In this document: positions 16,272 to 24,454 of the stretch, piece by piece
Layout: every line of letters begins with the position of its first letter
Numbering within the stretch: position 1 is the first letter of the stretch
Origin: RYN-230 sp963837515
GTDB taxonomy: Bacteria; Actinomycetota; Actinomycetes; Streptosporangiales; Streptosporangiaceae
DNA length: 64,000 nt
NCBI GenBank assembly: GCA_963837515.1
Contig: CAWINT010000004.1
Span: forward strand, 141,599-205,598
Direction: 5' to 3'
Program-made: the position numbers and the translations under genes
The notes under the pieces: generated by a model
Database searches by the model: none
Seen by the model: the letters and a program-made list of their open reading frames with translations, nothing else
What the model was told of the DNA's origin: nothing

Positions 16272-17075
16272 TCAGCGGAATCCGGGCTGCGGCCGGGACT
16301 CAGCGCTGGCCTCCCCCTCGATCAGCCCGTAGCGAGCCGCTTCGGGCACGGTGAAGAACCGGCCCTGCCGGGCATCTGCCCTGATCGTATCCACGTCCTG
16401 GCCGCTCGCCTCGGCCAGCCGCTGGAACAGCGCGTCGAGCATGACCCGGACCTGCTCCTCCTGGGCGGACACCTCGGTGGCCGTGCCGTCGAAGCTCAGT
16501 TTCGGCTCGGCCAGCGCCAGTACCGCGCTCGGGTAGGCGCGGCGGTGCGGGCAGGCGGCCAGCACGCCGAGCGCGGCGCCGGACAGCCGCCCCGCCACGT
16601 ACCCGGTCACCGGGGCCCGCAGCACGTCCAGCACCCCCATCACGCTCAGCGCGGCCGGAAGTTCCGCGTCCAGCCCCTGCAGCTCGAGCCGGACCGGCTG
16701 GGCGCTGTCCGCGTCCAGGGTGAGCAGCTGGGCGCTCAGCACGCTGGCGGCCTCGGTATCGAGGCGCCCGGCGGCGAGCACGATCCGCCGCTCCAGCAGC
16801 CGCTGGTAGACCGAAGCCGGCCAGCCGCCCTGGTCGGTGAGCCAGCCCCGGGCCGGGGTGGCCGGCGGGACGGCCGGGCCGGGTGGCCCGGGAGGCGGTG
16901 GTGCCGGGGGCGGTGGCCAGCCGGGCACGCCAGGGACCTCCGGCTGCCCCGGCACCGGCGGGTAACCGGGGCGCGGCGGCCGCTCCCCCGGCCGGTGGCC
17001 GGAGCCGGGGGGCACGGGCGGGAACTGACCGCGGGGAGACGGCCCGGGCATCGTGGGGCGGGGTGGCATCGGCAT
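16272..17075 (-). CDS. ClpP-like protein, catalytic residues missing
   Basis: 267 residues: a Pro/Gly-rich disordered N-terminus (about 1-75) then a ClpP/crotonase fold (about 90-250) with RRIVLAAGRLD, YVAGRLSGAALGVLAAC, and the C-terminal segment QDVDTIRADARQGRFFTVPEAARYGLIE, a clear ClpP-family ending. Aligned by eye to ClpP, the nucleophile in GxAASMG falls on Gly (GRLSGAA) and the His of MxHQP becomes Ala (ALAEP). It is probably not a peptidase but a structural or regulatory paralogue. Start overlaps the XRE stop (TGATG) with GAGGA upstream, so the two are translationally coupled. Confidence 0.8.
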   Translation of the reverse strand: MPMPPRPTMPGPSPRGQFPPVPPGSGHRPGERPPRPGYPPVPGQPEVPGVPGWPPPPAPPPPGPPGPAVPPATPARGWLTDQGGWPASVYQRLLERRIVLAAGRLDTEAASVLSAQLLTLDADSAQPVRLELQGLDAELPAALSVMGVLDVLRAPVTGYVAGRLSGAALGVLAACPHRRAYPSAVLALAEPKLSFDGTATEVSAQEEQVRVMLDALFQRLAEASGQDVDTIRADARQGRFFTVPEAARYGLIEGEASAESRPQPGFR

Positions 17076-17488
17076 CAGATTCCTCCTCGGGGAGACTCAG
17101 CGGACAGCCGCCAGCTCAGCTCGCTGCCGACCGCCGCCGCGTACCGTTCCAGCGTGGTGGCGCGCACGTCGCCGTGGCCGGCCTCGATCCGGGCGACGGC
17201 CGACTGCGAGGTGCCCATCCAGGCCGCGACCTGGGTCTGGGACAGCCCGGCAGCCTGCCGACGGGCGGTCAGCTCGGCGAGCAGCCGGCGCCGCTCCCCC
17301 GCCATCCGGCGCACCGCCATCTCGCGGAACCCGGGCAGCAACGGCAGGCCGGCGCCGTCCGGAAAACCCACCTCCGCCTCGGCCACGCCCGGCCCACTCA
17401 CCCGTCGCCCAGGTGCTCCCGGCCGGGCCGCCGGACCCGCCACGAACCCAGTCGGCACCGATGGCCGCCCGTCGCCCACCCGTTCCAT
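17075..17488 (-). CDS. XRE family transcriptional regulator
   Basis: 137 residues; the C-terminal part (about 70-130) is a helix-turn-helix of the Xre/HipB kind: RRQAAGLSQTQVAAWMGTSQSAVARIEAG, followed by LERYAAAVGSELSWRL. The N-terminal half is Pro/Gly-rich. It is coupled to the dead ClpP-like gene, a pairing I recall from other actinomycetes. The ATG lies 7 bases after a TATCGT -10 box, and a perfect palindrome lies directly upstream, so the operon is probably self-repressed. Confidence 0.9.
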   Translation of the reverse strand: MERVGDGRPSVPTGFVAGPAARPGAPGRRVSGPGVAEAEVGFPDGAGLPLLPGFREMAVRRMAGERRRLLAELTARRQAAGLSQTQVAAWMGTSQSAVARIEAGHGDVRATTLERYAAAVGSELSWRLSAESPRGGI

Positions 17489-17495
17489 ACCTGCA

Positions 17496-17516
17496 ACGAT
17501 ATCTCACTAATGAGAT
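17496..17516 (-). promoter_or_regulatory. Promoter and operator of the xre/clpP-like operon
   Basis: On the minus strand TATCGT (17496-17501) is a -10 box 7 bases before the ATG at 17488. Adjoining it, ATCTCA-CTAA-TGAGAT (17501-17516) is a perfect 6-bp inverted repeat with a 4-base centre, occupying the -10/-35 spacer where a bound repressor would block transcription. Confidence 0.7.
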
Positions 17517-17657
17517 TTAGTCCGACCGGTCTCTCGGTAACTACGCTCGGCGGGATAAATCAGGCAATTCGCCGGCCGTCTGGGGTGAAGAGCTGACCGG
17601 GCCATGAGGGTGGGCGGGCCGACGGGTAGCAGGCCGCGCCCGGGGGTGGCGGGCTGA

Positions 17658-18665
17658 TCAGGCGACCTGGGGCTGGCCGCCGGCCGCCCAGGCCAGCGTC
17701 GCCGCCGCGGTACGCAGCGCGGTCTCCAGGGCTGGCTGGCGGCGCCGCGGGTCCATCAGGTTCACGCCCATAGCGGCCAGGTCCTCGGGGCCGGGGGTGA
17801 GTATGGTCACCCCGATACCGTGGGCGCGCAGCACGCCGGTCTCCCGTACCAGGGCCCGGGTCATCAGCCGCCGTACCCGGCGTTCCAGCCGTTCGGGCGT
17901 GCGGGACGGCCGGTCGGCGAGCAGGCTGGCCATGGGGGCCAGCACGTACACGTGGTCCAGCCCGGAGCGGGCCAGCGCGCTCAGCGAGGTGGCCGACCGC
18001 ACCCCACCGTCCACGTAACGGTGCCCTCCGATGACCACGGGCGCGTACCAGCCCGGGATGGAGCAGGACGCGACGACCGCGTCTGGCAGCGCGGCCGGCG
18101 GGGCGCCCTCCCGGCCGAACATGGCCCGCCGGCCCGTGTCGTAGTCCACCGCCACGATCCAGGTCCGGCCGTCGACCCAGGCGGTCGGCGAGTCCGCGGC
18201 ACCCCCGCCGGACCGGTCGGCCAGGGCCTGGACGGTGGCCCGCAGCGCCTCGTGCCGGGCCCGGCCGCGGGGCAGCCAGGCGCTCGCTCCGACGCCGGGA
18301 TGCACCCGGTGCGGGGTCAGCACCGAGGCGAGCATCAGCCGCGGTGAGCCCGCGCGCCACTGTGGCCGGGGCGGCAGCGGGCCGTCGTCCAGGTCCTGCA
18401 CCCCCGCCTGGCGTAGTTGCGGTACCGGCTCTCCGCGTTGCAGTGCGATCATGTCGTCGAGGCTGACCCCGGAGCGGAGCGCCGCCGCGAGCACGCTGCC
18501 CGCGCTGGTCCCGACGATGAGATCCAGGGCGCCGAGCGGGATGGGCAGCTGATCCTGCACCGCACGCAGCGCTCCGGTCATCCAGGCCGCACCGACCACG
18601 CCGCCCGCTCCCAGCACCAGGCCAATCCGCGGCGAGGCGCCCCCCGGCCCCCGGTGAGGACCCAT
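17658..18665 (-). CDS. Patatin-like phospholipase
   Basis: 335 residues from ATG 18665, which has a perfect GGAGGTGATC Shine-Dalgarno immediately upstream; longer in-frame starts are therefore rejected. The Ser-Asp dyad is visible: oxyanion loop GLVLGAGGVVGAAW, nucleophile GTSAGS and DGGVRSA. These enzymes hydrolyse acyl esters of phospholipids or neutral lipids. It is the last gene of a leftward lipid operon after the acyl-CoA ligase and WS/DGAT (100 bases downstream of the latter), where it could release fatty acids from, or trim, stored lipid. Confidence 0.9.
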   Translation of the reverse strand: MGPHRGPGGASPRIGLVLGAGGVVGAAWMTGALRAVQDQLPIPLGALDLIVGTSAGSVLAAALRSGVSLDDMIALQRGEPVPQLRQAGVQDLDDGPLPPRPQWRAGSPRLMLASVLTPHRVHPGVGASAWLPRGRARHEALRATVQALADRSGGGAADSPTAWVDGRTWIVAVDYDTGRRAMFGREGAPPAALPDAVVASCSIPGWYAPVVIGGHRYVDGGVRSATSLSALARSGLDHVYVLAPMASLLADRPSRTPERLERRVRRLMTRALVRETGVLRAHGIGVTILTPGPEDLAAMGVNLMDPRRRQPALETALRTAAATLAWAAGGQPQVA

Positions 18666-18765
18666 GATCACCTCCGGGGCCCGGAACCTGGCGCTCGCGG
18701 CCAGACGGGCCCGCACCCCCGTTAACAACCGAATGAACCAGAGGTATACCCCGTCTGAGCAGCAC

Positions 18766-20208
18766 TCATCCGGCATGCGCCGCGGCGGCGGACGGCTCCG
18801 GTCCCGCCGCGACTGGTGACTCTGGTCCCCCGGCCGCCCCGGCCGCCCGGGCGGCCGCCTGCAACTCGGCCAGGCCCCGCCGGATCCCTCTGATCAGCAC
18901 GTTCAGGTCGGGAACGGCATCCGGGTCGGCCGTCACGCCGTAGTTCAGCTGGCCGCGGTAGGAGATGATGGCCACCGAGATGCGCACGTTGTCGCCGAGC
19001 GGCACGTACGGGTGCAGCCGCAGCAGCTTGCGCCCCGCCACGTACAGCGGGATCGGCGGCCCCGGCACGTTGGTGGTCACGGTCTGCACCAGCGGCTGCG
19101 GCAGCTGGAAGGCCGTATGCAGGCTGGGGGCCAGCAACGCCGGGGCGGTCAGGCCCAGCATGCCGGTGAGCAGTTCCGGGCCCACCGCCTGGGACGTCCG
19201 CTTGATCTCATCCATCTCGGCGCGGAGCAGCGCGAGGCGGCGGACCGGGTCCGGCTCCCCCACCGGCAGGTTGGCCAGCACCGCGGACAGCCGGTTGGTG
19301 ATCGCCCCGTGCTCATCGGGCGTTCGGACCGATACCGGGACCAGCGAGCGCACCACCACGCCCTCGGCCAGTTCGCCCCGGGCCGCCAGCAGGTCACGGA
19401 AGCCCCGGGTGATCGCGGCGAGCACCGCGTCGTTGACCGTCCCGCCCAGCGCGGCGCGCACCGCCTTCACCTCGTCCAGGCGCCCCGAGGCCCACGCCCA
19501 TTCCCGGTTCGGCCCGATGGGGCCGTTCAGTGACGCGGCCGAGGGCGCGGCCAGCCGCTGCGCGCTCGCGGACAGCCCGCGGCCGTAGTTCAGCAGCGCC
19601 TCGGCCGGTGGCAGCGGCAGGCCGAGGCGGCCGGGCAGCCCGGCCCACTGCCGGAAGCTGTCCCGGAACTCCGCGCCCACCAGTTCGAGGACCGAGGGCT
19701 CGGGCTCAGGCACCCACTCCACGGGGGCGGGGCGCTCTGCATCCGGCGCCAGGTCGAAGATCGCGGTCATAAGATCATTGCCGCCGATGCCGTCCACCAC
19801 GCAGTGGTGCACCTTGGACAAGATGGCCCACCGGCCGCCCTTCAGGCCGTCCAGCAACCACGCCTCCCACAGCGGGCGCCCCCGGTCCAGCGGCTCCGCG
19901 AAGATCGTCGCGGCCAGCTCCCGGAGCTGGCGCTTGCCACCCGGGGCCGGGACCGTGGCCTGCTTGACGTGCCGGCTGAGCTGGAAATGCTCATCGTCCA
20001 TCCAGCACGGCCACAGCACCTGGAGCGGGGTGGTGCGCACCACCTGGCGGTACCGCGGGACCAGCTCGAGCTTGGCGGCCAGCAACTCGGTCAGCTCCTG
20101 GTAACCGGGCGCCGGACCGGCGAACACCGCCAGCGAGCCGAGATGCATCGGGACATTCTGGTGCTCGACGAAGAAGAACCCGGCATCCAGGGTGCTCATC
20201 CGCTCCAT
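18766..20208 (-). CDS. Wax ester synthase/diacylglycerol acyltransferase (WS/DGAT)
   Basis: 480 residues. The catalytic HHxxxDG motif is HHCVVDG at 134-140; the N-terminus MSTLDAGFFFVEHQNVPMHLGSL and the later NDAVLAAITRGFRDLL, TNVPGPPIPLYVAGRKL and LNYGVTADPDAVPDL segments match the family. It transfers acyl-CoA to diacylglycerol or fatty alcohol, making storage triacylglycerol or wax ester at the membrane. GGAAGG precedes ATG 20208. It sits 46 bases after the acyl-CoA ligase gene, which would provide its substrate. Confidence 0.94.
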   Translation of the reverse strand: MERMSTLDAGFFFVEHQNVPMHLGSLAVFAGPAPGYQELTELLAAKLELVPRYRQVVRTTPLQVLWPCWMDDEHFQLSRHVKQATVPAPGGKRQLRELAATIFAEPLDRGRPLWEAWLLDGLKGGRWAILSKVHHCVVDGIGGNDLMTAIFDLAPDAERPAPVEWVPEPEPSVLELVGAEFRDSFRQWAGLPGRLGLPLPPAEALLNYGRGLSASAQRLAAPSAASLNGPIGPNREWAWASGRLDEVKAVRAALGGTVNDAVLAAITRGFRDLLAARGELAEGVVVRSLVPVSVRTPDEHGAITNRLSAVLANLPVGEPDPVRRLALLRAEMDEIKRTSQAVGPELLTGMLGLTAPALLAPSLHTAFQLPQPLVQTVTTNVPGPPIPLYVAGRKLLRLHPYVPLGDNVRISVAIISYRGQLNYGVTADPDAVPDLNVLIRGIRRGLAELQAAARAAGAAGGPESPVAAGPEPSAAAAHAG

Positions 20209-20254
20209 GGTCGGCTACCTTCCATCCGGGCCCGGCGGGCCGCCGGGCCGCCAT

Positions 20255-21775
20255 TCACTGCGGGATGAGCTGGTCCTTCAGCACCTTGCCAAGTGAGTTC
20301 TTGGGCAGCTCCGCCCGGAACTCGACTACCCGCGGGTACTTGTAGGCGGCCATCCGCTCGCGGCAGTACGCCACCAGGCCGGCGGCCGTCAGCTCGGCCC
20401 CGGGGCGGAGCACGACCACGGCCATGACTTCCTCGCCCAGCCGCTCGTGCGGAATGCCCAGCACCGCGGCGTCGGCGACGGCGGGATGGGCGTGCAGCAC
20501 GTCCTCGATCTCGCGCGGGTAGACGTTGTACCCGCCCCGGAGGATGAGTTCCTTCTGCCGGCCCACGATGAACAGGAAGCCGTCCTCGTCGATGTAGCCG
20601 AGGTCGCCGGTGTGCAGCCAGCCACCGGTGAACGCGGCCGCGGTGGCCTCCGGGTCGTTCAGGTACCCCTTCATCACGTGCAGCCCGCGGGTGACGACCT
20701 CCCCGACGTTGTCCGTCCCGCGGGGCAGCGGGCGGCCGGAGCCGTCCCAGACCTGGGTCTCGGTGCCCCAGATCGCCTTGCCGACGCTGTACACCCGGCG
20801 CTCCTCCGCGCTGATGTTGAAGGTCGTGGTGGAGGCGGTCTCGGTCATCCCGTAGCCCTCCAGGATGAGCACGCCGAAGCGCCGTTCGAAGGCGTCCAGT
20901 ACCGGGGCCGGGATGGAGGCGCCGCCGGAGATGGCCACCCGGAGCGAGGAGACGTCGTAGCGGTCCAGGTCGGGGTGGCGGAGCAGGGCGACGAACATGG
21001 TGGGCACGCCCTCGAAGATGGTCGCCCGGTCCCGCTGGATGGCCGTCAGCACCGCGGCCGGGTCGAACCGGGGCACCAGCGACATGGTGCAGCCGAACCG
21101 GACGCAGCAGTTCAGGATGCTGGACAGGCCGAACACGTGGAACAGGGGCAGCACCGTGATCACCACGTCGTCCGGCCGCACGCCGAACAGGCGCCCCGGG
21201 ATGTCGGCGTTCATGTACAGCTGGATCTGGCTGAGCATGGCGCCCTTGGGCAGGCCGGTGGTGCCCGCCGTGTAGACGATGACGGCGGTGTCGGTGAGGT
21301 CCCGGGCGGCCAGCGGGTACGGGCCCGCGCTCCCGGCCAGCAGCCGCTCGAACGGCCGGACGCCGTCCTCCGCACCCTCGGGGTGCCCGACCGCGTAGAC
21401 CGCCGTGACCCCGGCGGCCTCGGCCCCCTTGGCCGCCTCGCCGAGCACGCCTTCCCAGGTGATCAGCAGCCGGGCCGCGCAGTCACCGAGCTGGAAGGCG
21501 AGCTCCGGTGCTTTGAGGAGCACGTTCAGCGGAACCGCGACCGCACCGCGCTTGAGGATCCCGAAGTAGGCGATGAGGAACTGCGGGATGTTGGGCAACT
21601 GCAGGCCGACCGTCTCGCCCGGGGACACGCCGATGGCTTCGAGGCTGGCGGCCAGCCGGTCGGATGCCACGTCCAGTTCCCGGTAGCTGAGCCGCCCCCC
21701 CGGGTAGCAGGCCACGGTCCGGTCCGGTGCCTCGGACGCCGTTTCCCGGAGGATGACCGCGAGGTTGAAGTTCAT
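20255..21775 (-). CDS. Long-chain acyl-CoA ligase (AMP-dependent)
   Basis: 506 residues of the ANL superfamily: P-loop YTAGTTGLPKGAM, acyl-binding YGMTETAS, LHTGDLGYIDEDGF, hinge GRQKELILRGGYNVYPREIE, and the C-terminal catalytic Lys in PKNSLGKVLK. It activates fatty acids to acyl-AMP then acyl-CoA. Start ATG 21775 is preceded by GGAGGGAG. First gene of the ligase, WS/DGAT, patatin operon; the 143-base gap to the upstream esterase gene may hold its promoter. Confidence 0.92.
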   Translation of the reverse strand: MNFNLAVILRETASEAPDRTVACYPGGRLSYRELDVASDRLAASLEAIGVSPGETVGLQLPNIPQFLIAYFGILKRGAVAVPLNVLLKAPELAFQLGDCAARLLITWEGVLGEAAKGAEAAGVTAVYAVGHPEGAEDGVRPFERLLAGSAGPYPLAARDLTDTAVIVYTAGTTGLPKGAMLSQIQLYMNADIPGRLFGVRPDDVVITVLPLFHVFGLSSILNCCVRFGCTMSLVPRFDPAAVLTAIQRDRATIFEGVPTMFVALLRHPDLDRYDVSSLRVAISGGASIPAPVLDAFERRFGVLILEGYGMTETASTTTFNISAEERRVYSVGKAIWGTETQVWDGSGRPLPRGTDNVGEVVTRGLHVMKGYLNDPEATAAAFTGGWLHTGDLGYIDEDGFLFIVGRQKELILRGGYNVYPREIEDVLHAHPAVADAAVLGIPHERLGEEVMAVVVLRPGAELTAAGLVAYCRERMAAYKYPRVVEFRAELPKNSLGKVLKDQLIPQ

Positions 21776-21918
21776 GGCCGGCTCCCTCCGCTGCTCGTGT
21801 GAGTGCCGGGTCGCGCGGCTGGCTCCCTGGACGGCCACCCTGAGCGGGCGGCCGCAGCGGCAGGACGCGGCCGCGAACCCTGCTGCCTACCAGGCTGCGG
21901 CGGGCAGCGGGGTGGCGC

Positions 21919-22944
21919 CTAGCGGCGTCCTTCCTGGTTAAACGGGACTTTCGCCCCAAGCCACCCGCGGATGATCTCGGCGCAGCGATCCGGCGCTTCC
22001 AGCTGCGGCACGTGGCCGATGCCCGGTAGCACCTCCAGCGTCCACGCCGGGCAGGACCGCGCCGCGGCCCGGGCCGCGGCCACGGGAACGAGCCGGTCGG
22101 CGGCGCCGTGCAGCAGCAGCACGGGGCAGCCCACCACGCGCACCGCCTGGCGGTAGCGGCGCCCGGTCACGTAGCTGGCGCTGGTGACGACGGAGCGGAA
22201 CGCCGCGGACAGGTCCCGGTCGGCGTCCGCAAAGCCGGACCGCAGCCGGGCCGTCTCGACGTGCGCCGCCACCACCGGCCCGCTCACCCGGGACGGGTCC
22301 GCGCAGCACAGCCACAGCAGCCGGGAGACCAGCACCTCTGGCGCCCACCGGCGCCGGTACCCGGTCACCAGCGACCTCGCGCCGGGCAGGGCGGAGACCC
22401 CGAACAGCGCCACCACCAGCGGGTCCGGCCGGGCGGGCACGAACGGCAGCGCCGGGTCGACCAGGACCAGGGCGGTCACCAGATCAGCGGCGGCACTCGC
22501 CTCCAGGAGCGAGATCATCCCGCCCATCGAGTTGCCCATCAGGATCACCGGCTCACCGGCGACCTCCTCGATGAAGCCGTGCAGCAGCGCCCGGTTGGCG
22601 TGCACGCTGGTGCTCCGCCCGGCCGCCCGGGTCAGGCCGTGGCCGGCCAGGTCCGGGGCGAGCACCCGGTAACGGCCGGTCAGCAGCGGGGCGAGCGCGA
22701 CCCAGTTGACCGCGGCGCCCTCCAGCCCGTGCACACAGACGATGACCGGCGCCCCGGCCGGGCCGCCGAAATCCAGGTAGTGCACCCGCCCGCCGATATC
22801 CGCCCACCGGGACTGCCCGCCGAGCCGGGCGGCTGGCCCGGGAGGCGCGGCGCCCGGCTCAGCGGCGCTGACCGCCGCGCTGCCCTCCTCCTCGTCCTCC
22901 CCGGCCGGTCCCGGCCCGGCCGTGGTGGTCTTCCCGTTACTCAC
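21919..22944 (-). CDS. Alpha/beta hydrolase
   Basis: 341 residues. The nucleophile elbow is GNSMGG, the oxyanion segment VCVHGLEG, and the catalytic His is in GIGHVPQLEAP, with an acid in HGAADRLVP. An acidic N-terminal ~45 residues (EDEEEGS) precedes the fold. GTG start at 22944 overlaps the TetR stop by 8 bases, so the two are coupled. Next to lipid genes it may be a lipase or esterase; substrate not shown. Confidence 0.87.
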   Translation of the reverse strand: MSNGKTTTAGPGPAGEDEEEGSAAVSAAEPGAAPPGPAARLGGQSRWADIGGRVHYLDFGGPAGAPVIVCVHGLEGAAVNWVALAPLLTGRYRVLAPDLAGHGLTRAAGRSTSVHANRALLHGFIEEVAGEPVILMGNSMGGMISLLEASAAADLVTALVLVDPALPFVPARPDPLVVALFGVSALPGARSLVTGYRRRWAPEVLVSRLLWLCCADPSRVSGPVVAAHVETARLRSGFADADRDLSAAFRSVVTSASYVTGRRYRQAVRVVGCPVLLLHGAADRLVPVAAARAAARSCPAWTLEVLPGIGHVPQLEAPDRCAEIIRGWLGAKVPFNQEGRR

Positions 22945-23512
22945 CGGCGGCCGCCCCGGTCCGGGCCCGCCGGGCCAGCGCCTCGACGCCGCCGACGAAC
23001 AGGTCGATGCCGAACCGGTAGTGCTGGCCCGGGTCGTGGCCCGGCTCGCTCATGGCCAGCATGAGCCCGGTCCACAGCCCGTTGCGGGCGATCGCCGCCG
23101 CGTCCGCCGGGCCGAAGCCGGCCTGCCGCAGCAGCTCCAGGGCCACCTCGGTGATGTGCAGTGCCGCCGGGCTGCCCTTCTCCCCGGAGATCAGCAGCTG
23201 GGAGGCGGAGGGGTGCTCGCGGAGCACCGCCACCAGCGACTCCAGCAGCCCGCGCAGCTGCTCGGGCCACGGGGCGGCGGGGTCCACCTCGGTGCGGATC
23301 TCGCTCCACAGCTGGTCGGCCACGCCGTCCAGCAGCTCGTCCTTGTTCCGGAAGTGCCAGTACAGCGCCATGGGGGTGACGCCCAGCTCGTGGGCCAGCC
23401 GCCGGATGGTCAGCGCGCCCACGCCCTCGGCATCGGCCAGGGCCAGCGCACGGCCGACTACGGCCGCCTGGCTGAGCCGCGGCCGCTGGGCGTCTGCCTT
23501 CGTGGGTGCCAT
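22937..23512 (-). CDS. TetR family regulator
   Basis: 191 residues with the TetR helix-turn-helix LTIRRLAHELGVTPMALYWHFRNKDELLDGVAD and a TetR_C-like ligand domain. ATG 23512 is 9 bases after a TATAGT -10 box. It is the first gene before the esterase and the lipid operon and probably represses one or both. Confidence 0.9.
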   Translation of the reverse strand: MAPTKADAQRPRLSQAAVVGRALALADAEGVGALTIRRLAHELGVTPMALYWHFRNKDELLDGVADQLWSEIRTEVDPAAPWPEQLRGLLESLVAVLREHPSASQLLISGEKGSPAALHITEVALELLRQAGFGPADAAAIARNGLWTGLMLAMSEPGHDPGQHYRFGIDLFVGGVEALARRARTGAAAGE

Positions 23513-23520
23513 CGCCTGGC

Positions 23521-23540
23521 AACTATACGCCGTACAAGTC
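23521..23540 (-). promoter_or_regulatory. tetR promoter with partial palindrome
   Basis: AACTATACGCCGTACAAGTC: minus-strand TATAGT is the -10 box, and TATAC-GCC-GTACA is an imperfect inverted repeat centred on it, a likely TetR operator. It abuts the end of the convergent-side DapA-like gene. Confidence 0.45.
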
Positions 23541-24321
23541 ACCAGACCCGGCTGGCGGCGGGCAGCCCGCTGGCCGCGGCGAGCATCCGCTTGAGCGCGG
23601 GTATCCCGCCGTCGCGGACCATCAGGTGCTGGGCGGCCAGGCCGCGCTGGGCGGCGGCCTCCCCGGCGAAGGCCCGCACGCAGCCTTCCGGGGCCACGTT
23701 GGCCAGGGCCAGCAGGGCCCCGGCCGCGCCCATCGGGCCCGCCAGCGCGAGCACCGCCGACGAGCCGACATAGGTGTCCCCGGAGTAGTGCGCCAGCTCG
23801 TCCAGCAGCCGGTCCGGGCTGCCGGAGGAGTCCTTCTGCCCGGTGACCGGGAGGTCGGCGAGCAGTCCCACCGGGATGTCCGCGCAGGTGATAAAGGGGT
23901 TGTGGTAAGCCAGCACCGGACGGCCGGCCGCCGCGTCGGCGATGGCCGGGAAGAACGCGTTCAGCGCCGCCCGCTCGGCCGCCGGGCTGGCCCCGGCCGG
24001 GCACCAGGTCAGCACCGCGTCCGCCCCGGCGGCGGCCGCCGCGCTGGTCAACGCGGCCGCCTGGGCGGTGGACGGCGCGCCGGTGCCGGCGATGACCGGC
24101 ACCTCCGCGGGCACCGCCGCCCGCACCGCCTCGATCAGCGCGGTGCGCTCGGCGGCGGACAGGGTGGCGGCCTCGCCGGTGCTGCCGCAGACCAGCACGG
24201 CGCGTACCCCGCGGCCGGCCAGGTCGGCGGCCAGCTTCCCGGTCGCCGCCGGGTCCACGTCACCGCCGGGGGTGAACACGGTGACCAGGGCCACGCCTAC
24301 GCCGGTAAACAGTGCCGCCAT
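23539..24321 (-). CDS. DapA/KDG-aldolase family protein
   Basis: 260 residues of the dihydrodipicolinate synthase/N-acetylneuraminate lyase class I aldolase family: VLVCGSTGEAATLSAAER, Schiff-base Lys163 in VTGQKDSSG and the acid-base Tyr139 in LAYHNP. Shorter than lysine-pathway DapA, and its neighbours (Gfo/Idh oxidoreductase, sugar-acid dehydratase) suggest a 2-keto-3-deoxy-sugar-acid aldolase. Divergent from the oxidoreductase at 24455. GTGAGGCGGCG precedes the ATG. Confidence 0.85.
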   Translation of the reverse strand: MAALFTGVGVALVTVFTPGGDVDPAATGKLAADLAGRGVRAVLVCGSTGEAATLSAAERTALIEAVRAAVPAEVPVIAGTGAPSTAQAAALTSAAAAAGADAVLTWCPAGASPAAERAALNAFFPAIADAAAGRPVLAYHNPFITCADIPVGLLADLPVTGQKDSSGSPDRLLDELAHYSGDTYVGSSAVLALAGPMGAAGALLALANVAPEGCVRAFAGEAAAQRGLAAQHLMVRDGGIPALKRMLAAASGLPAASRVW

Positions 24322-24454
24322 CGCCGCCTCACTCCGCCGGTGCTGCTCGCTGCCTCCAGGCTATGAGGCAGCCGGCACCCATGCGAGAGACTGTACGGAT
24401 GCGGCACGCGCCGCGGCCCATATCAGCAGCGAACTCAAGGACGGCAGGCGGGAT

